Shown: positions 1 to 8,583, counted from the stretch's first letter. The stretch: 64,000 nt of DNA from RGIG426 sp045598965 (GCA_045598965.1 JAZRVH010000025.1:1-64000); one strand, 5' to 3'. The notes: generated by a model not told the origin, from the sequence alone. Numbers and translations: made by a program.

Positions 1-60
1 ACTTGAACCCTCGGCACGCGGTTTTGGAGACCGCTGCTCTACCAACTGAGCTATACCCCT
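1..60 (-). tRNA. tRNA-Trp (CCA), 3' end outside window
   Basis: Read on the minus strand, the sequence starts with the acceptor strand AGGGGTA, then TA, a GCTC/GAGC D stem and an anticodon stem GCGGT/ACCGC around loop CTCCAAA, which gives anticodon CCA (Trp). The T arm begins (GAGGGTTCAAGT) and runs off the window edge, so the 3' end is not seen. Confidence 0.93.
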
Positions 61-181
61 AAATATGTGATTGTGGATGTCGTGGTTTCAAAAAGGAACC
101 ACGGCTTTTTCTTTAACAGACCACGGCTTTTCATAGAGTCAGCGATTGCGGAGCACCCCGTGTCCCGCAACCGTTGTTGCT
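61..181 (+). other. Inter-tRNA spacer with one strong hairpin
   Basis: A 9-bp stem (CGTGGTTTC / GGAACCACG, one G-T pair) lies near 81-106 and is followed on the + strand by CTTTTTC. It has terminator shape only in the + direction, although both tRNAs run on the minus strand. It may end a + strand transcript entering from the left. CCACGGCTTTT recurs near 121-131. No gene seen. Confidence 0.35.
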
Positions 182-258
182 TGGTGGGCCTTCGGGGACT
201 CGAACCCAGGACCGACCGGTTATGAGCCGGGAGCTCTAACCAACTGAGCTAAAGGCCC
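182..258 (-). tRNA. tRNA with CAT anticodon (Met or Ile2), CCA encoded
   Basis: A 77-nt cloverleaf on the minus strand: acceptor GGGCCTT/AAGGCCC, D stem GCTC/GAGC, anticodon loop CTCATAA and an encoded CCA. Anticodon CAT can be elongator Met or, if a lysidine is added, Ile2; the body resembles both Firmicute types. Two mismatches are visible: C27-U43 at the top of the anticodon stem and U50-C64 in the T stem. A promoter lies just upstream. Confidence 0.9.
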
Positions 259-284
259 GTGTCTTGTTTCAAGCGGCAACACTT

Positions 285-312
285 ATTGTACCATAAAACC
301 GTCGCTTGTCAA
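285..312 (-). promoter_or_regulatory. Promoter of the CAT tRNA
   Basis: On the minus strand TTGACA (307-312) is followed after 16 bp by TACAAT (285-290), placing the start about 20 nt before the tRNA. It sits immediately after the whiA stop codon. Confidence 0.75.
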
Positions 313-313
313 G

Positions 314-1216
314 TCATTTTTTTGATTTTTCCTCCAAAATTGCGTCTGCTGTTTCACGAATACGGCGAAAACGGTGACAAACGCCTGCTCGAGACAGCGG
401 CGGCTCTAACAATTCGCCCAATTCACGCAAGGATAAATCGGGATTATCCCGGCGAAGTTTTGCCAGCACATACAATTCTGGCGGGAGGGTTTGTAACCCG
501 CCGTTTTTCTCTATAATTTGCACTGCACGGCATTGCTCGGCGGCGGCGGAGATGGTTTTATCTAAATTAGCAGCTTCGCAGTTATTGGCACGATTGACGT
601 TGTTGCGAATGTCTTTCATCATTTTCACGTGCATCATTTGCAATGTTGCAGAGGCGGCACCGATACGGGTGAGAAAATCCTCAATTTGCTCGCTGTCTTT
701 ATAATACAGCACACAAGTGCCTTTGCGTTTTAAGGTTTTGGGGGGCAAATCCAATTCGCATAGCAAGGTTTCTAATGCTCGGCTGAGAGCGGGGGAAGGG
801 ACGTTTAGTTCTAAATGGTAATCGGCTTCGGGGTCGGAGATGGCACCGCACGCCAAAAAAACGCCTCGCAAATAGGCATTGGGGCAGGCGTCGCAATCAA
901 AGGTGCCACGATTGAGGCGGAGTGTTAAATCGTTTTGGCCATGGCCGAAATGCCGCAATACACGTGGACGCCATTCGTCGGCGACGGTGACAATGGAAAA
1001 GCCGCCCTCTTCCCGTAAGGTGGGGACACGACAGCATTTCCAAAGCAGTCCGGAATAGGTATCGGCGATGGCGGGCAACTCGGTTTGCAGGGACATTTCC
1101 CGCAAAGAAAAGCCACGACTGCATTCGAGCAATCCATACAGCATAGATTGCCGACAGCAGGCGGAGGAGGGAAGCTTTGTGACGATTTCTTGTTTGACAT
1201 CTGCGGAAAAGGACAC
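314..1216 (-). CDS. whiA: WhiA, DNA-binding regulator
   Basis: A 300-residue WhiA homologue. The family joins an N-terminal LAGLIDADG homing-endonuclease-like fold to a C-terminal helix-turn-helix; it controls sporulation in Streptomyces and division or chromosome functions in Firmicutes. The N-terminus SFSADVKQEIV is the family start, so I chose the GTG at 1216, which has AGGAGGG about 7 nt upstream; the open frame reaches further to 1300 but that part overlaps the murB end and looks untranslated. The C-terminal half shows the expected NLDKTI and LSLRELGELL...SRAGVCHRFRRI stretches. It is the last gene of hprK-ROK kinase-murB-whiA. rapZ and yvcK, the usual partners upstream of whiA in Firmicutes, are absent here. 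Confidence 0.95.
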   Translation of the reverse strand: MSFSADVKQEIVTKLPSSACCRQSMLYGLLECSRGFSLREMSLQTELPAIADTYSGLLWKCCRVPTLREEGGFSIVTVADEWRPRVLRHFGHGQNDLTLRLNRGTFDCDACPNAYLRGVFLACGAISDPEADYHLELNVPSPALSRALETLLCELDLPPKTLKRKGTCVLYYKDSEQIEDFLTRIGAASATLQMMHVKMMKDIRNNVNRANNCEAANLDKTISAAAEQCRAVQIIEKNGGLQTLPPELYVLAKLRRDNPDLSLRELGELLEPPLSRAGVCHRFRRIRETADAILEEKSKK

Positions 1217-1247
1217 GGCGTATCCCTCCTTTCTGAAAATAGGTTCG

Positions 1248-2171
1248 TTAAAAACCCCAGTCGGTTCCGACGAGACGTACCTCCGGGCGAAGGTCGGCAC
1301 CGGTTTTGGCGAGCACGGTGTCGTGAACGGATTTGGCGAGGGCTTTCATATCGGCACAAGTGGCACCGCCTTTGTTGATGACAAAGCCGGCGTGTTTTTC
1401 GCTGACTTGGGCACCGCCGACGGTAAACCCTTTTAGGCCGCAATCCTCCACCAGTTTTCCTGCAAAAAAGCCTTCGGGGCGTTTGAAAAAGCTGCCGGCA
1501 GAAGGGTATTCCAGCGGTTGTTTTTCACGGCGGCGGGCGGTAAATTCGTTCATTGTATCAAGAATGGTGTCGGGGTTGCCCGGCTTTAATTTGAAGGTGG
1601 CGGTTACGACCACCTCGCCCGTCTCCATGAAACGGCTGTGGCGATAGGAGAGGTCGAGAAGGGGGGCGGTGAGGTGCTTTAGCTTGCCGTCGGGTGTGAG
1701 CACATCGACGGAGTCGAGCACATCTTTGATTTCGCCGCCGTAGGCACCGGCATTCATATAGACAGCACCGCCGACCGAGCCGGGGATGCCGAAGGCAAAT
1801 TCCAAACCGGTCAAGCCGTGTTTTTGTGCCGTGCGGCAGAGGGCGGTAAGCGATACACCCGCTGAGCAGGAGAGCAGACGGTCATCCTCGACGTTGACGC
1901 CGCTGTCGGATTCCAGCCGCAACACGACTGCGGAAAGTCCCTCGTCGGCACACAGAAGATTGCTTCCTCGCCCAATCCAAAGAGTGGGGATGTTTTGCTC
2001 GTGACAGGTGTTGAGAATGTCGCCGAGAGCGGGAATGGCGGTGAGCGGAACGTCGACGAGCAGACGAGCGGGGCCGCCGATTTTGAAGGTGGTCAGTGCG
2101 GACAGCGGTACATATTCGGTGACGACGCATCCGCAAGCTTCAAATGAGGGGATAAGGGCGGAAAAATCCAT
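1248..2171 (-). CDS. murB: UDP-N-acetylenolpyruvoylglucosamine reductase
   Basis: MurB, 307 residues, a cytoplasmic FAD enzyme that reduces UDP-GlcNAc-enolpyruvate to UDP-MurNAc, the second committed step of peptidoglycan precursor synthesis. The FAD-binding GRGSNLL and PGSVGGAVYMNAGAYGGE signatures are present. The catalytic serine motif SAGSFFKRP and a final catalytic glutamate in RPEVRLVG are also visible. The length is normal. It lies 12 nt after the ROK kinase and 31 nt before whiA, so it is part of one operon starting at hprK. Confidence 0.96.
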   Translation of the reverse strand: MDFSALIPSFEACGCVVTEYVPLSALTTFKIGGPARLLVDVPLTAIPALGDILNTCHEQNIPTLWIGRGSNLLCADEGLSAVVLRLESDSGVNVEDDRLLSCSAGVSLTALCRTAQKHGLTGLEFAFGIPGSVGGAVYMNAGAYGGEIKDVLDSVDVLTPDGKLKHLTAPLLDLSYRHSRFMETGEVVVTATFKLKPGNPDTILDTMNEFTARRREKQPLEYPSAGSFFKRPEGFFAGKLVEDCGLKGFTVGGAQVSEKHAGFVINKGGATCADMKALAKSVHDTVLAKTGADLRPEVRLVGTDWGF

Positions 2172-2183
2172 AGTTTCACCTCG

Positions 2184-3137
2184 TTACAGAGTATCTAAAA
2201 ATGCACAGCCCACAATGCCGGCATCGCCGCCGAGAGTGGCTTTGCAGATGACACATTGTTTTTGGGCGTATTTGCTGTATCGTTCTATTCGGACTTGTTC
2301 TCGGATGGGGGCGATAAGTGTCTCGCCTTCGTTGGAGATGGCACCGCCAATCGCCAGCACATCCGGCTGAAAGATGTTGATGAAATTCACTACGCCGATT
2401 CCCACGTAACGCAGATAGGTGTCAACGACCTCTTTTGCGACCGCATCGCCTTTGGCGGCGGCAAGAAATGCGGTTTGACCGTTCACATCGTTAAAGCTTT
2501 CGGCAACATCCCATAAGGCGGTTTCTTTGTTCGGGTCAATCATAGCCCGCTTGGTTTGCCGAATAAGAGCAGAAACGGAGGCGTAGGCTTCATAGCATCC
2601 ACGTCGTCCGCAGGCACAGGGCTCGCCATCTGCCACAATGACGGTGTGCCCGAATTCGCCGCCGGCAAAATTAAATCCACGCAAAAGCTTGCCGCCGATG
2701 ACGGCACCGCCGCCGACACCGGTGCCTAAGGTGAGACAGAGAAAGTTTTCACTGCCTTTTCCGGCACCTGCCAAATATTCGCCCCATGCGGCGGCGTTGG
2801 CATCGTTTTCCATAAAGGTGGGGACACCCAACCGGTCGGAAAGCTCTTCGCAGGGGAAAACCTGAGACAGGCCTAAGTTGTTGGCGTATTCCATTTCGCC
2901 GGTATCCAAATTGCACGTGCCGGGAAAACCGGCTCCGACCGAACGAATATCTGTCATCGTGAGCCCGGCATCATCAGCGGCCAGTTCGCAAACGGTCGCC
3001 ATATCATCAAACAAAAACATGGAATCACGGTCGGTGACTGTCGGTATTGCCGCACGGCCGAGAATGCGATATTGTTCATCCACGACACCGGCTTTCAGGG
3101 TGGTGCCGCCCACATCAAGACCAATACGATATGTCAT
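2184..3137 (-). CDS. glcK: ROK-family glucokinase
   Basis: A ROK-family sugar kinase of 317 residues, most likely the glucokinase that phosphorylates glucose with ATP in the cytoplasm. The phosphate-binding DVGGTTLKAG is at residues 8-17, END with the catalytic aspartate at about 110-112, and LGTGVGGG at about 137-144. The zinc-binding CACGRRGC follows with Cys174, Cys176 and Cys181. There is no N-terminal DNA-binding domain, so it is a kinase and not a ROK repressor. It is 12 nt from hprK and from murB. Coupling to HPr kinase suggests a link between free-glucose phosphorylation and catabolite control, which is inference. Specificity for glucose over another hexose is not proven by sequence. 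Confidence 0.88.
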   Translation of the reverse strand: MTYRIGLDVGGTTLKAGVVDEQYRILGRAAIPTVTDRDSMFLFDDMATVCELAADDAGLTMTDIRSVGAGFPGTCNLDTGEMEYANNLGLSQVFPCEELSDRLGVPTFMENDANAAAWGEYLAGAGKGSENFLCLTLGTGVGGGAVIGGKLLRGFNFAGGEFGHTVIVADGEPCACGRRGCYEAYASVSALIRQTKRAMIDPNKETALWDVAESFNDVNGQTAFLAAAKGDAVAKEVVDTYLRYVGIGVVNFINIFQPDVLAIGGAISNEGETLIAPIREQVRIERYSKYAQKQCVICKATLGGDAGIVGCAFLDTL

Positions 3138-3149
3138 AGCGTTCCCTCA

Positions 3150-4106
3150 TTATCGGTTGTTGTACCAGTCGGTTTTGGGGATATCGGCATCCATACCGAG
3201 GTTTTTAAGAAGCTCGTAGGTTGCGTTATATCCCATTTTCTTTTGACGGTTGTTCATAGCGGCAACTTCAATGATGATGGCGAGGTTACGACCGGGTTTC
3301 ACCGGAATGGTGAGCAGGGGAATTTCGTTGCCGAGAATGTTTTTAGCTTCGGTGTCCAGCCCCATACGCTCATACACTTTTTCGGGGTCCCACGCCTCCA
3401 GTTGAATCGCCATATCAATTTTTTCGGTCAGTTTCACAGCACCCATACCGAAGATGCGGCGGGCGTTGACAACACCTACACCACGCAGCTCTACAAAGTG
3501 GCGAATGTTTTCCGGTGCGGAGCCGACCAACGTTTTGGTGGACACACGACGGATTTCCACGGCGTCATCCGCAATAAGGCGGTGACCACGCTTGACAAGC
3601 TCGATGGCGGTTTCGCTTTTGCCGATGCCGGAGTCGCCGACCAGTAAGACGCCTTCGCCGTAGACCTCGACCAATACGCCGTGTTCGGTGACACGGGGAG
3701 CAAGCTCCACGTTGAGGAACGAGATGGTTTGGGACATACAGTCGGTGGCGGTGTCGCTGGTACGCAAGAGGGGAACGGCGTGTTTTTCGCAGGCCTCACG
3801 CAATTCGGAAAACACCTCTAAATCACGGGTGACGACGATAGCGGGGGGACGATGACCTGCCAAATCCTCCACGCAAATTGCCCGAACGTCCGGTTCTAAT
3901 GCGGCTAAATAGCCGAATTCGCTTTTGCCGATAATTTGGATGCGGTCGGGGTCAAAAAATTCAAAATACCCGTTGAGTGCCAGACCGGGGCGATTGATAT
4001 CCGTGCAGCGGACGGTGAGTTCCTCGGCGGTTTTGGGCAGATATTCCGGTCGCCATCCCAGCTCTTTGATGAGCCGTTCAAGGGTTACCGTGTAGTTGCT
4101 TAACAT
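3150..4106 (-). CDS. hprK: HPr kinase/phosphorylase
   Basis: HprK, 318 residues, phosphorylates and dephosphorylates Ser46 of HPr, the signal for carbon catabolite repression in low-GC Gram-positives. The Walker A motif GDSGIGKSE is at 157-165, followed by RLIADDAVEI and the HprK signature ELRGVGVVNARRIFG. I start at the ATG at 4106 because AAGGAGG lies 8 nt upstream; the frame is open to 4139 without a second ribosome site. It is the first gene of hprK-glcK-murB-whiA, driven by an extended -10 promoter at 4149. Confidence 0.96.
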   Translation of the reverse strand: MLSNYTVTLERLIKELGWRPEYLPKTAEELTVRCTDINRPGLALNGYFEFFDPDRIQIIGKSEFGYLAALEPDVRAICVEDLAGHRPPAIVVTRDLEVFSELREACEKHAVPLLRTSDTATDCMSQTISFLNVELAPRVTEHGVLVEVYGEGVLLVGDSGIGKSETAIELVKRGHRLIADDAVEIRRVSTKTLVGSAPENIRHFVELRGVGVVNARRIFGMGAVKLTEKIDMAIQLEAWDPEKVYERMGLDTEAKNILGNEIPLLTIPVKPGRNLAIIIEVAAMNNRQKKMGYNATYELLKNLGMDADIPKTDWYNNR

Positions 4107-4148
4107 AAAACATCCTCCTTTTTGAAGGCAAAATTTCAAGTGGTTATT

Positions 4149-4157
4149 ATTATAGCA
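4149..4157 (-). promoter_or_regulatory. Extended -10 promoter of the hprK operon
   Basis: On the minus strand TGCTATAAT gives a perfect -10 hexamer (4149-4154) with an upstream TGn extension. The -35 position (TTTTCT, about 4172-4177) is poor, as expected for an extended -10 promoter. Confidence 0.6.
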
Positions 4158-4198
4158 TATTTTCTCCCAAAAGAAAAGAGATTTTTATTTTTGTTTTC

Positions 4199-4227
4199 TT
4201 GCAAATAAAACGGCAATGGAGTATAAT
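4199..4227 (+). promoter_or_regulatory. Promoter of trmO
   Basis: TTGCAA (4199-4204), 17-bp spacer, TATAAT (4222-4227). It is divergent from the hprK promoter; the -10 boxes are about 70 bp apart. Confidence 0.75.
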
Positions 4228-4255
4228 GGAAAAATACAAAAGGAGGCGATATCCG

Positions 4256-4933
4256 ATGAAAATAATTGCACACATCCACACGGAATTTCCCACAAAGTTC
4301 GGGCTTCCCCGCCAAAGCGGGATGGTGGACGATTTGCGTGCCGAAATCGTATTTGAACCGGAATATCGTGTGGAGGAGGCTCTTCGTGGTATTGAGGAAT
4401 GGTCTCACTTGTGGTTGTTGTGGGAGTTTTCCGATGCCAAACGGGAGCATTGGTCGCCGACGGTGCGTCCGCCCCGTCTCGGCGGCAATACCCGCATAGG
4501 TGTATTTGCCACTCGCTCACCGTATCGCCCGAATCCGGTCGGACTTTCTTGCGTGCGGCTGGAAAAAACAGAAAAAACGCCGGATCGAGGTACAGTGCTT
4601 GTGGTGCGTGGTGCCGACCTTAAAGACGGAACGCCGATTTACGATATTAAACCGTATTTGCCCTATGCGGACAGTCATCCTGATGCGACCGGCGGTTTTG
4701 CCGAAGCGGCCCTTTCCCATAAACTGCAGGTGGTGTGGGAGGAGTCTGTTCCCTCACCGTTTTCCGAGGAACGAAAAGCCGCTTTACTGCAAGTGCTTTC
4801 GTTAGACCCACGCCCCGCTTACCAAGACGACCCTTTGCGTGTGTACGGATTTGAGTTTGCGGGATACACAGTGCGTTTTTCGGTGGACGGGGAGACGCTT
4901 TTTGTAAAAGAAATCGTGAAAACGGACGAATGA
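4256..4933 (+). CDS. trmO: tRNA (adenine(37)-N6)-methyltransferase TrmO
   Basis: TrmO (TsaA/YaeB family), 225 residues. It uses S-adenosylmethionine to N6-methylate t6A37 in threonine tRNAs, giving m6t6A. Family motifs are visible: FPTKFGLPRQSG near the N-terminus, WEFSDAKREHWSPTVRPPRLGGN, then VFATRSPYRPNPVGLSCVRLE and DLKDGTPIYDIKPYLPYAD. The ATG at 4256 has AGGAGG about 8 nt upstream; an open frame to 4199 starts inside the promoter. Single-gene unit between a promoter at 4199 and a terminator at 4922. Confidence 0.93.
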   Translation: MKIIAHIHTEFPTKFGLPRQSGMVDDLRAEIVFEPEYRVEEALRGIEEWSHLWLLWEFSDAKREHWSPTVRPPRLGGNTRIGVFATRSPYRPNPVGLSCVRLEKTEKTPDRGTVLVVRGADLKDGTPIYDIKPYLPYADSHPDATGGFAEAALSHKLQVVWEESVPSPFSEERKAALLQVLSLDPRPAYQDDPLRVYGFEFAGYTVRFSVDGETLFVKEIVKTDE

Positions 4934-4957
4934 ACCGCAAAATTCGTCCGTTTTTTT
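4922..4957 (+). terminator. Terminator after trmO
   Basis: A 10-bp stem ACGGACGAAT/ATTCGTCCGT with seven T after it; the 5' arm overlaps the trmO stop codon. Confidence 0.85.
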
Positions 4958-4970
4958 ATATAATTAGGGG

Positions 4971-5000
4971 TTGACAAGGGCTAATGGATTATTGTATAGT
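4971..5000 (+). promoter_or_regulatory. Promoter of rny with a long leader
   Basis: TTGACA (4971-4976), 18-bp spacer, TATAGT (4995-5000). The transcript would have a leader of about 250 nt before the rny ATG. That leader contains two small hairpins (CGACGG/CCGTCG at 5142-5161 and GTCGC/GCGAC at 5191-5205) and no gene I can support. I do not recognise a known riboswitch in it. Confidence 0.65.
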
Positions 5001-5255
5001 ATATATTGGCATATAAGTGGCGTAGTATGTATCCGTTTTGACGGCTGCTGCCATCCACATATATTGTTAATTTCTTTATGGAGCGCGTTGAACTTCTGAA
5101 TTTTCCACGAAAAACGTCGCTATTTTTCATAACTTTGAATCCGACGGAAAACCCACCGTCGCAAAGGAGAAAGGTATAACGTTACAAGACGTCGCTTTCT
5201 GCGACAATACAATTCAATCGTTTGACGCCTCTTGATACAGGAGGTGCAACGCACT

Positions 5256-6824
5256 ATGATTAAACTCTGGATTGCCATTGTTATCGCAGTCGCCGCTTTG
5301 GTGGTTGGTGCTGTGGTGGCAGGGCTCGTGGCGTTCCGTGCCGGCCGGGAAAACCGCAAAAAAGAAGCGGAGAACCTGATTGGTTCCGCCGAGGCAGAAG
5401 CGGAGCGTATCACGAAAGAAGCCAATATCGAGGCACAGAATGCCAAAAAAACGGCACTCCTCGAGGCAAAAGACGAAATTCATCGTCTGCGTTCCGAAGC
5501 GGATCGTGACATGAAGGAACGTCGCAACGACGTGAAACAGCAAGAACGTCGCCTGCAACAAAAAGAAGAGGCTCTCGACAAGAAAATCGAAAACCACGAG
5601 AAAAAAGAGGAACAGCTTGTTGAGCGTCAAAAAACCATTGAGCGTTTGGAGGAGGAAACTGCCGCCCTCAAACGCAGTCAGCTCGAAATGCTGGAACGCA
5701 TTTCCGGCTACACCGTGGACCAGGCAAAATCGTATTTACTTAAGAGCCTGTCCGACGATTTGGAGCATGAAAAAGCTCTGAAGCTTCAGTTGTTTGAAGA
5801 ACAGCTGAAGGACGAAGCGGACAACAAGGCACGCTCCCTCATCTCCCAGACCATTCAGCGGGTCGCTGCTGACCAGGTTACCGAGATGACGGTGTCGGTC
5901 GTGCCGCTGCCCAACGACGAGATGAAAGGACGTATCATCGGTCGTGAGGGCCGAAATATCCGTTCTATCGAAACGCTGACCGGCGTGGATTTGATTATTG
6001 ATGACACGCCCGAAGCCATTACGCTTTCTTGTTTCGACCCGGTTCGTCGTGAGGTTGCCCGTATCGCTTTGGAACGCCTGATTTCTGACGGCCGTATTCA
6101 TCCGGCACGTGTAGAGGAAATGGTGGAAAAAGCCCGCCGTGAGGTGGAGGCAACGATTAAAGAGGAGGGCGAACGTGCCATCCTCAAAACCGGACTCCAC
6201 GGCGTCAGCCCCGAAATTGTTCGGTTGCTCGGCCGTCTGCGTTATCGCACCAGCTTCGGTCAAAACGTGTTGCGTCATTCGTTAGAGGTGGCGTTCATCT
6301 CCGGTATGCTGGCAAGCGAGCTCGGTATTGACCCGGTCATTGCCCGCCGTGCCGGTCTTTTGCACGATATCGGTAAAGCCGTTGACCACGAGATTGAGGG
6401 TTCTCACGTGGAAATCGGTGTGGATATTGCGAAAAAATACAAAGAGAGTGCCGGTGTTATCCACGCTATTGAGGCTCACCACGGCGATGTGGAGGCACAA
6501 ACCGTTCTCGCTTGCATTGTGCAGGCGGCGGATGCGTTGTCTGCGGCTCGTCCGGGTGCTCGCCGTGAGAATGTGGAAAACTACATCAAGCGTCTTGAAA
6601 AGCTGGAGGAAATCGCCAATGATTTCAAGGGCGTCGAAACCTCCTTTGCGATTCAGGCGGGTCGAGAAATTCGCATTATTGTGAAACCGGAAGCGGTCAG
6701 CGATGACCAGATGGTGACCCTTGCCCACGATATTTCTAAGAAAATCGAGGACGATATGGAATATCCGGGTCAAATCAAGGTCAATCTCATTCGTGAGAGC
6801 CGTGCCATTGATTACGCAAAATAA
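5256..6824 (+). CDS. rny: Ribonuclease Y
   Basis: RNase Y, 522 residues, the membrane-anchored endoribonuclease that starts mRNA decay in many Firmicutes. An N-terminal membrane helix (about residues 2-26) leads into a long Lys/Glu-rich coiled coil. A KH RNA-binding domain with MKGRIIGREGRNIRSIE follows, then an HD domain with RHSLEVA and GLLHDIGKAVDHE holding the metal-binding residues. Length is typical. I chose the ATG at 5256 with CAGGAGG upstream; a TTG at 5232 in the same frame would read through that site. It stands alone between its promoter and a terminator. Confidence 0.97.
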   Translation: MIKLWIAIVIAVAALVVGAVVAGLVAFRAGRENRKKEAENLIGSAEAEAERITKEANIEAQNAKKTALLEAKDEIHRLRSEADRDMKERRNDVKQQERRLQQKEEALDKKIENHEKKEEQLVERQKTIERLEEETAALKRSQLEMLERISGYTVDQAKSYLLKSLSDDLEHEKALKLQLFEEQLKDEADNKARSLISQTIQRVAADQVTEMTVSVVPLPNDEMKGRIIGREGRNIRSIETLTGVDLIIDDTPEAITLSCFDPVRREVARIALERLISDGRIHPARVEEMVEKARREVEATIKEEGERAILKTGLHGVSPEIVRLLGRLRYRTSFGQNVLRHSLEVAFISGMLASELGIDPVIARRAGLLHDIGKAVDHEIEGSHVEIGVDIAKKYKESAGVIHAIEAHHGDVEAQTVLACIVQAADALSAARPGARRENVENYIKRLEKLEEIANDFKGVETSFAIQAGREIRIIVKPEAVSDDQMVTLAHDISKKIEDDMEYPGQIKVNLIRESRAIDYAK

Positions 6825-6831
6825 ACCGACA

Positions 6832-6866
6832 AACAGCCGTTGCCGTGTGCAGCGGCTGTTTTTTTG
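6832..6866 (+). terminator. Terminator after rny
   Basis: Stem ACAGCCG/CGGCTGT with an inner GC/GC pair, followed by seven T. Confidence 0.85.
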
Positions 6867-6877
6867 CAAAAAAACAC

Positions 6878-6905
6878 TTGAAAGCGAAAAATTTTGTGGT
6901 ATACT
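6878..6905 (+). promoter_or_regulatory. Promoter of the SH3 lipoprotein and yebC
   Basis: TTGAAA (6878-6883), 16-bp spacer ending GTGG, TATACT (6900-6905). Confidence 0.7.
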
Positions 6906-6955
6906 ATATCTTGTGAGTTTTTGCGACGATGTATCAAAGGAAAGGATGATTGCAA

Positions 6956-7474
6956 ATGAAACGTTTATCGGTACTTTTGCTTTGTGCGGTTATGCTGTTG
7001 TGTGCTACCGCCTGCTTCCAATCGGAAAAACAACCCGAGTCCTCTGAGTCCGCCCCGACACTGGTTACGACCACTGTTCCCGGTGCGTCTGCCAACGGGT
7101 CAAGTGCGGCAACCTCGAGTGCGACGACGACCCTTTCCGCCACCACCGGCTCGTTTGGCAATTTCCCCTGCGTGGGATATGCCACCGATTCGCTGAATGT
7201 TCGCCGTGATGCCAGCACCAACTATGATGCTATCGGCGGCTTGGATAAGGGCGATAAGGTGACGATTGTCGGCGAGGAAGGCGATTTTTATAAAATCGAG
7301 TGGAAATCCTTTGACGGCACCTACGAGGGTGAATATGCTTACGTCAACAAACAATATGTGAGTGCGTCGCCGAACGGCGAGACGGCGGCTTCTACGACTG
7401 GTGCACCCGTTTCCGATCCCACGACCGCCAAAACCACGGTGCCCACCAAACCGATTGTGCAGGCGGGCAACTGA
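6956..7474 (+). CDS. SH3-domain lipoprotein
   Basis: A 172-residue exported lipoprotein. The signal peptide MKRLSVLLLCAVMLLCATAC ends in a lipobox with the acylated Cys near residue 20. A Ser/Thr/Ala-rich spacer follows, then a bacterial SH3 domain (SH3b) starting ATDSLNVRRDAST and ending VNKQYVS, and a second Thr-rich tail. SH3b domains usually bind cell-wall peptides, so a wall-associated role is inferred; no enzymatic domain is present. The ATG at 6956 has AAAGGA upstream. It is 42 nt before yebC without a terminator. Confidence 0.85.
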   Translation: MKRLSVLLLCAVMLLCATACFQSEKQPESSESAPTLVTTTVPGASANGSSAATSSATTTLSATTGSFGNFPCVGYATDSLNVRRDASTNYDAIGGLDKGDKVTIVGEEGDFYKIEWKSFDGTYEGEYAYVNKQYVSASPNGETAASTTGAPVSDPTTAKTTVPTKPIVQAGN

Positions 7475-7516
7475 TTGAGGTTTTTATTTTCATAATTATT
7501 ATAGGAGAGATTCACT

Positions 7517-8242
7517 ATGTCCGGACATTCCAAGTGGAACAACATCAAACGTAAAAAAGAAAAAACCGACGGTGCCAAAGCGAAAATTTTTACCAAAATC
7601 GGTAAAGAGCTTGCCGTTGCGGTGCGTGAGGGCGGCAGTGCCGACCCCTCGGCCAACTCCCGTTTGCGTGAGTGCATCGCCAAAGCGAAAGCCAACAACG
7701 TGCCGAACGACAACATCGAACGGATTATCAAAAAAGCCGCCGGCGAAGGCTCTGCGGATAACTACGAGGCACTGACCTACGAAGGCTACGGTCCGTGCGG
7801 TATCGCCGTGATTGTGGAGACGCTGACCGACAACCGCAACCGTACGGCGGCGGATATGCGTCATTGCTTCGATAAATTCGGCGGTAATCTGGGTCAAAGC
7901 GGTTGCGTGTCCTTTATGTTCAACAAAAAAGGTGTGCTCGAAATCGATGCCGAGGGTCTCGACGAGGACAAAGTGATGGAGGATGCCCTTGAAGCCGGTG
8001 CTTCCGATTTCGCCGCTGACGACGAGGTGTTTGAGGTGACCACCGAGCCGGAGGATTTCTCCGCCGTGTGCGAAGATTTGGAGAAAAAGGGCTACAAATT
8101 CCTCTCCGCCGACGTGGCGATGGTGCCGGATGTCTACTCCGCCATTGAGGATGAGGAAGCGGCTATCAAAATGGGCAAGCTGCTCGATATGCTCGAAGAC
8201 AACGACGACGTGCAAAACGTCTGGCACAACTGGGAACAGTAA
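7517..8242 (+). CDS. yebC: YebC/PmpR/TACO1-family protein
   Basis: A full-length 241-residue member of the YebC family, beginning with the hallmark MSGHSKWNNIKRKKEKTDGAKAKIFTKIGKEL. Members act as transcription regulators (PmpR) or help ribosomes translate difficult motifs such as polyproline; which applies here cannot be read from sequence. Middle motifs GYGPCGIAVIVETLTDNRNRTAADMRH and GCVSFMF are intact. It follows the SH3 lipoprotein and ends at a strong terminator. Confidence 0.95.
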   Translation: MSGHSKWNNIKRKKEKTDGAKAKIFTKIGKELAVAVREGGSADPSANSRLRECIAKAKANNVPNDNIERIIKKAAGEGSADNYEALTYEGYGPCGIAVIVETLTDNRNRTAADMRHCFDKFGGNLGQSGCVSFMFNKKGVLEIDAEGLDEDKVMEDALEAGASDFAADDEVFEVTTEPEDFSAVCEDLEKKGYKFLSADVAMVPDVYSAIEDEEAAIKMGKLLDMLEDNDDVQNVWHNWEQ

Positions 8243-8249
8243 AAGCAAA

Positions 8250-8277
8250 AATCCCGTCCTCTTGGACGGGATTTTTT
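8250..8277 (+). terminator. Terminator after yebC
   Basis: A 10-bp stem AATCCCGTCC/GGACGGGATT with a TCTT loop and a run of six T. Confidence 0.9.
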
Positions 8278-8299
8278 AGTGAAGAAGTAAGAGTGAAGA

Positions 8300-8520
8300 A
8301 GTGAGGTGTCCGCTTTGCGGACAAAAATTTAGATGATATTTGCGGCGGTGTTGTAAGGGTCGGTGCGATATTTTGGAACGGCGGGGGCTTGCTCCCGCCC
8401 TACGGCATCATTTGAATTTTGTCCGTAGGGAGCGATGCCTATATCGTCCCTTTTTGAAATTTTGTACCGACTTCCCGCAACCGTGAGGCTGCGGATTTTT
8501 GTCTGTTTGTAACTTTACAG
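8300..8520. repeat. Cluster of interspersed hairpin repeats
   Basis: A non-coding 370-nt gap between yebC and fba holds several short palindromes: TGTCCGC/GCGGACA (8307-8323), a GGCGGG...CCCGCC element (8380-8399) and GGGAGCGAT/ATCGTCCC (about 8428-8452). The second is repeated base for base at 18462-18481. The pieces are joined by GTAGGG/CCCTAC boundaries, typical of dispersed intergenic repeat families in Clostridia. No ORF. Confidence 0.65.
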
Positions 8521-8583
8521 TTCCCTCCAAAATTTTTCTTACAGTACAAATGAAAAAAATCCCAAAAACCGTGTGGTTAGCCC

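Noticed and set aside
4971..5255. A known riboswitch in the rny leader
   Set aside because: Only two small hairpins are visible and no conserved riboswitch core matched by eye.
8300..8520. CRISPR array in the yebC-fba gap
   Set aside because: Palindromes differ in length and sequence, and there are no regular spacers or cas genes.
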